A stretch of DNA of 64,000 nt, from contig NC_007575.1 of NCBI RefSeq assembly GCF_000012965.1, forward strand, positions 2,046,001 to 2,110,000, given 5' to 3'. Each line of letters opens with the position of its first letter. Within the stretch, counting starts at the first letter, position 1. Positions 63,699-64,000 of the stretch are shown here, in pieces. Both the position numbers and the translations under genes were made by a program. The notes under the pieces were generated by a model. The model worked only from the letters and a program-made list of their open reading frames with translations, was not told where the DNA came from and ran no database searches. The DNA comes from Sulfurimonas denitrificans DSM 1251. Lineage in GTDB: Bacteria > Campylobacterota > Campylobacteria > Campylobacterales > Sulfurimonadaceae.

Positions 63699-64000
63699 TA
63701 AGAGTTGATTTAACCCACTGCTCTTTTGAGTCACTTCTTGCTTTTGTCTCCTCTTTTATCACTCTTGATTTCTCTATGTTTTTTGTTTGAATGAGGTAGT
63801 TTGTTAGAGTTTCTGCTCTTGTCTTTGCTAAGGCTATTAGCTCTTCATCGTTCACATTTTGCATCTGCGTACACTTCTCAAAAAGAGCCTTTTGATACTC
63901 TAATTTAAATAGTTCTTTTTGATATTTCTTCTCAATCTCACTCTTTAAGAGAGTTATATTTTGATTTCCTAAAAATTTAGAGCATATTGACTCAACTGTG
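63682..64000 (-). CDS. DUF748-like (AsmA-type) protein, C-terminal part
   Basis: The frame is open from the right window edge to a stop at 63682 (about 105 residues). The visible end has S-E-I-E-K-K-Y-Q-K-E-L-F, a conserved DEELIALAKTRAETLTNYL, then V-I-K-E-E-T-K and a terminal V-K-S-T-L-K-I-E-I-R strand. This L-A-x-x-R-A-E-x-x-x-x-Y-L pattern near the C-terminus is typical of DUF748 proteins, large periplasmic AsmA-like envelope proteins. The start and most of the gene lie outside the window. The stop is inside an 11-base repeat. Confidence 0.6.
   Translation of the reverse strand, partial: TVESICSKFLGNQNITLLKSEIEKKYQKELFKLEYQKALFEKCTQMQNVNDEELIALAKTRAETLTNYLIQTKNIEKSRVIKEETKARSDSKEQWVKSTLKIEIR

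Overview
The window looks like a chromosomal segment of a mesophilic, denitrifying Campylobacterota (epsilonproteobacterium), most likely a Sulfurimonas-type chemolithotroph. The base composition is AT-rich and most Arg codons are AGA. Several gene groups are typical of the class: recA-eno-FtsB-like-AMIN, fliQ-murB, nifS-nifU, aroC-rnc-rnhA-TPR, the futalosine gene mqnD, and histidine kinases with an HQWRQPL box. The assignment rests on gene content and protein character, not on a database search. I saw no tRNA, rRNA, CRISPR array, insertion sequence or prophage.

Layout. 1-1.7 kb: the end of a DsbA-like gene, an unknown gene behind a sigma-54-like promoter, a RelBE-type toxin-antitoxin pair, and a small relic resembling a class D beta-lactamase. 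1.7-10.6 kb: a Suv3-like RNA helicase, UDP-glucose dehydrogenase, and an mtnK-mtnA-aldolase/SDR operon that probably disposes of methylthioribose or 5-deoxyribose. 10.6-27.8 kb: a denitrification island. It holds a fused siroheme decarboxylase with a tail of small membrane genes, a precorrin-2 dehydrogenase, norC-norB with small membrane genes around them, nirS, and a cytochrome c-nirJ-nirF-cobA/nirE operon. That operon ends in an unusual histidine kinase, whose sensor is a flavodiiron-like metallo-beta-lactamase domain, and an OmpR-type response regulator. Two perfect TTGAT-N4-ATCAA (FNR/DNR type) boxes lie in front of the heme d1 and nor transcription units.

27.8-45.7 kb is mostly housekeeping: a Sel1-repeat protein, a dicarboxylate/amino-acid symporter, MgtE, envelope proteins, the recA-eno cell-division group, a GGDEF/EAL protein, mqnD-fliQ-murB, and nifS-nifU. 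45.7-53.8 kb: a pseudouridine synthase and a CusCBA-type heavy-metal efflux operon with a small leader gene, then an AraC regulator and a diguanylate cyclase. 53.8-64 kb: leuC, an OmpA-like protein, mobA, moaC, two small unknowns, aroC-rnc-rnhA-TPR, a YeiH-type exporter, and the C-terminus of a DUF748-like protein.

The genes that work together most clearly are those for nitrite to NO (NirS), NO to N2O (NorCB), and heme d1 synthesis for NirS (CobA/NirE, precorrin-2 dehydrogenase, fused NirDLGH-type decarboxylase, NirF, NirJ). I infer that the ODP-like kinase and its regulator sense O2 or NO and control this pathway. mobA and moaC could serve a molybdenum nitrate reductase, but none is in the window. 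No nosZ, nar or nap genes are visible here.
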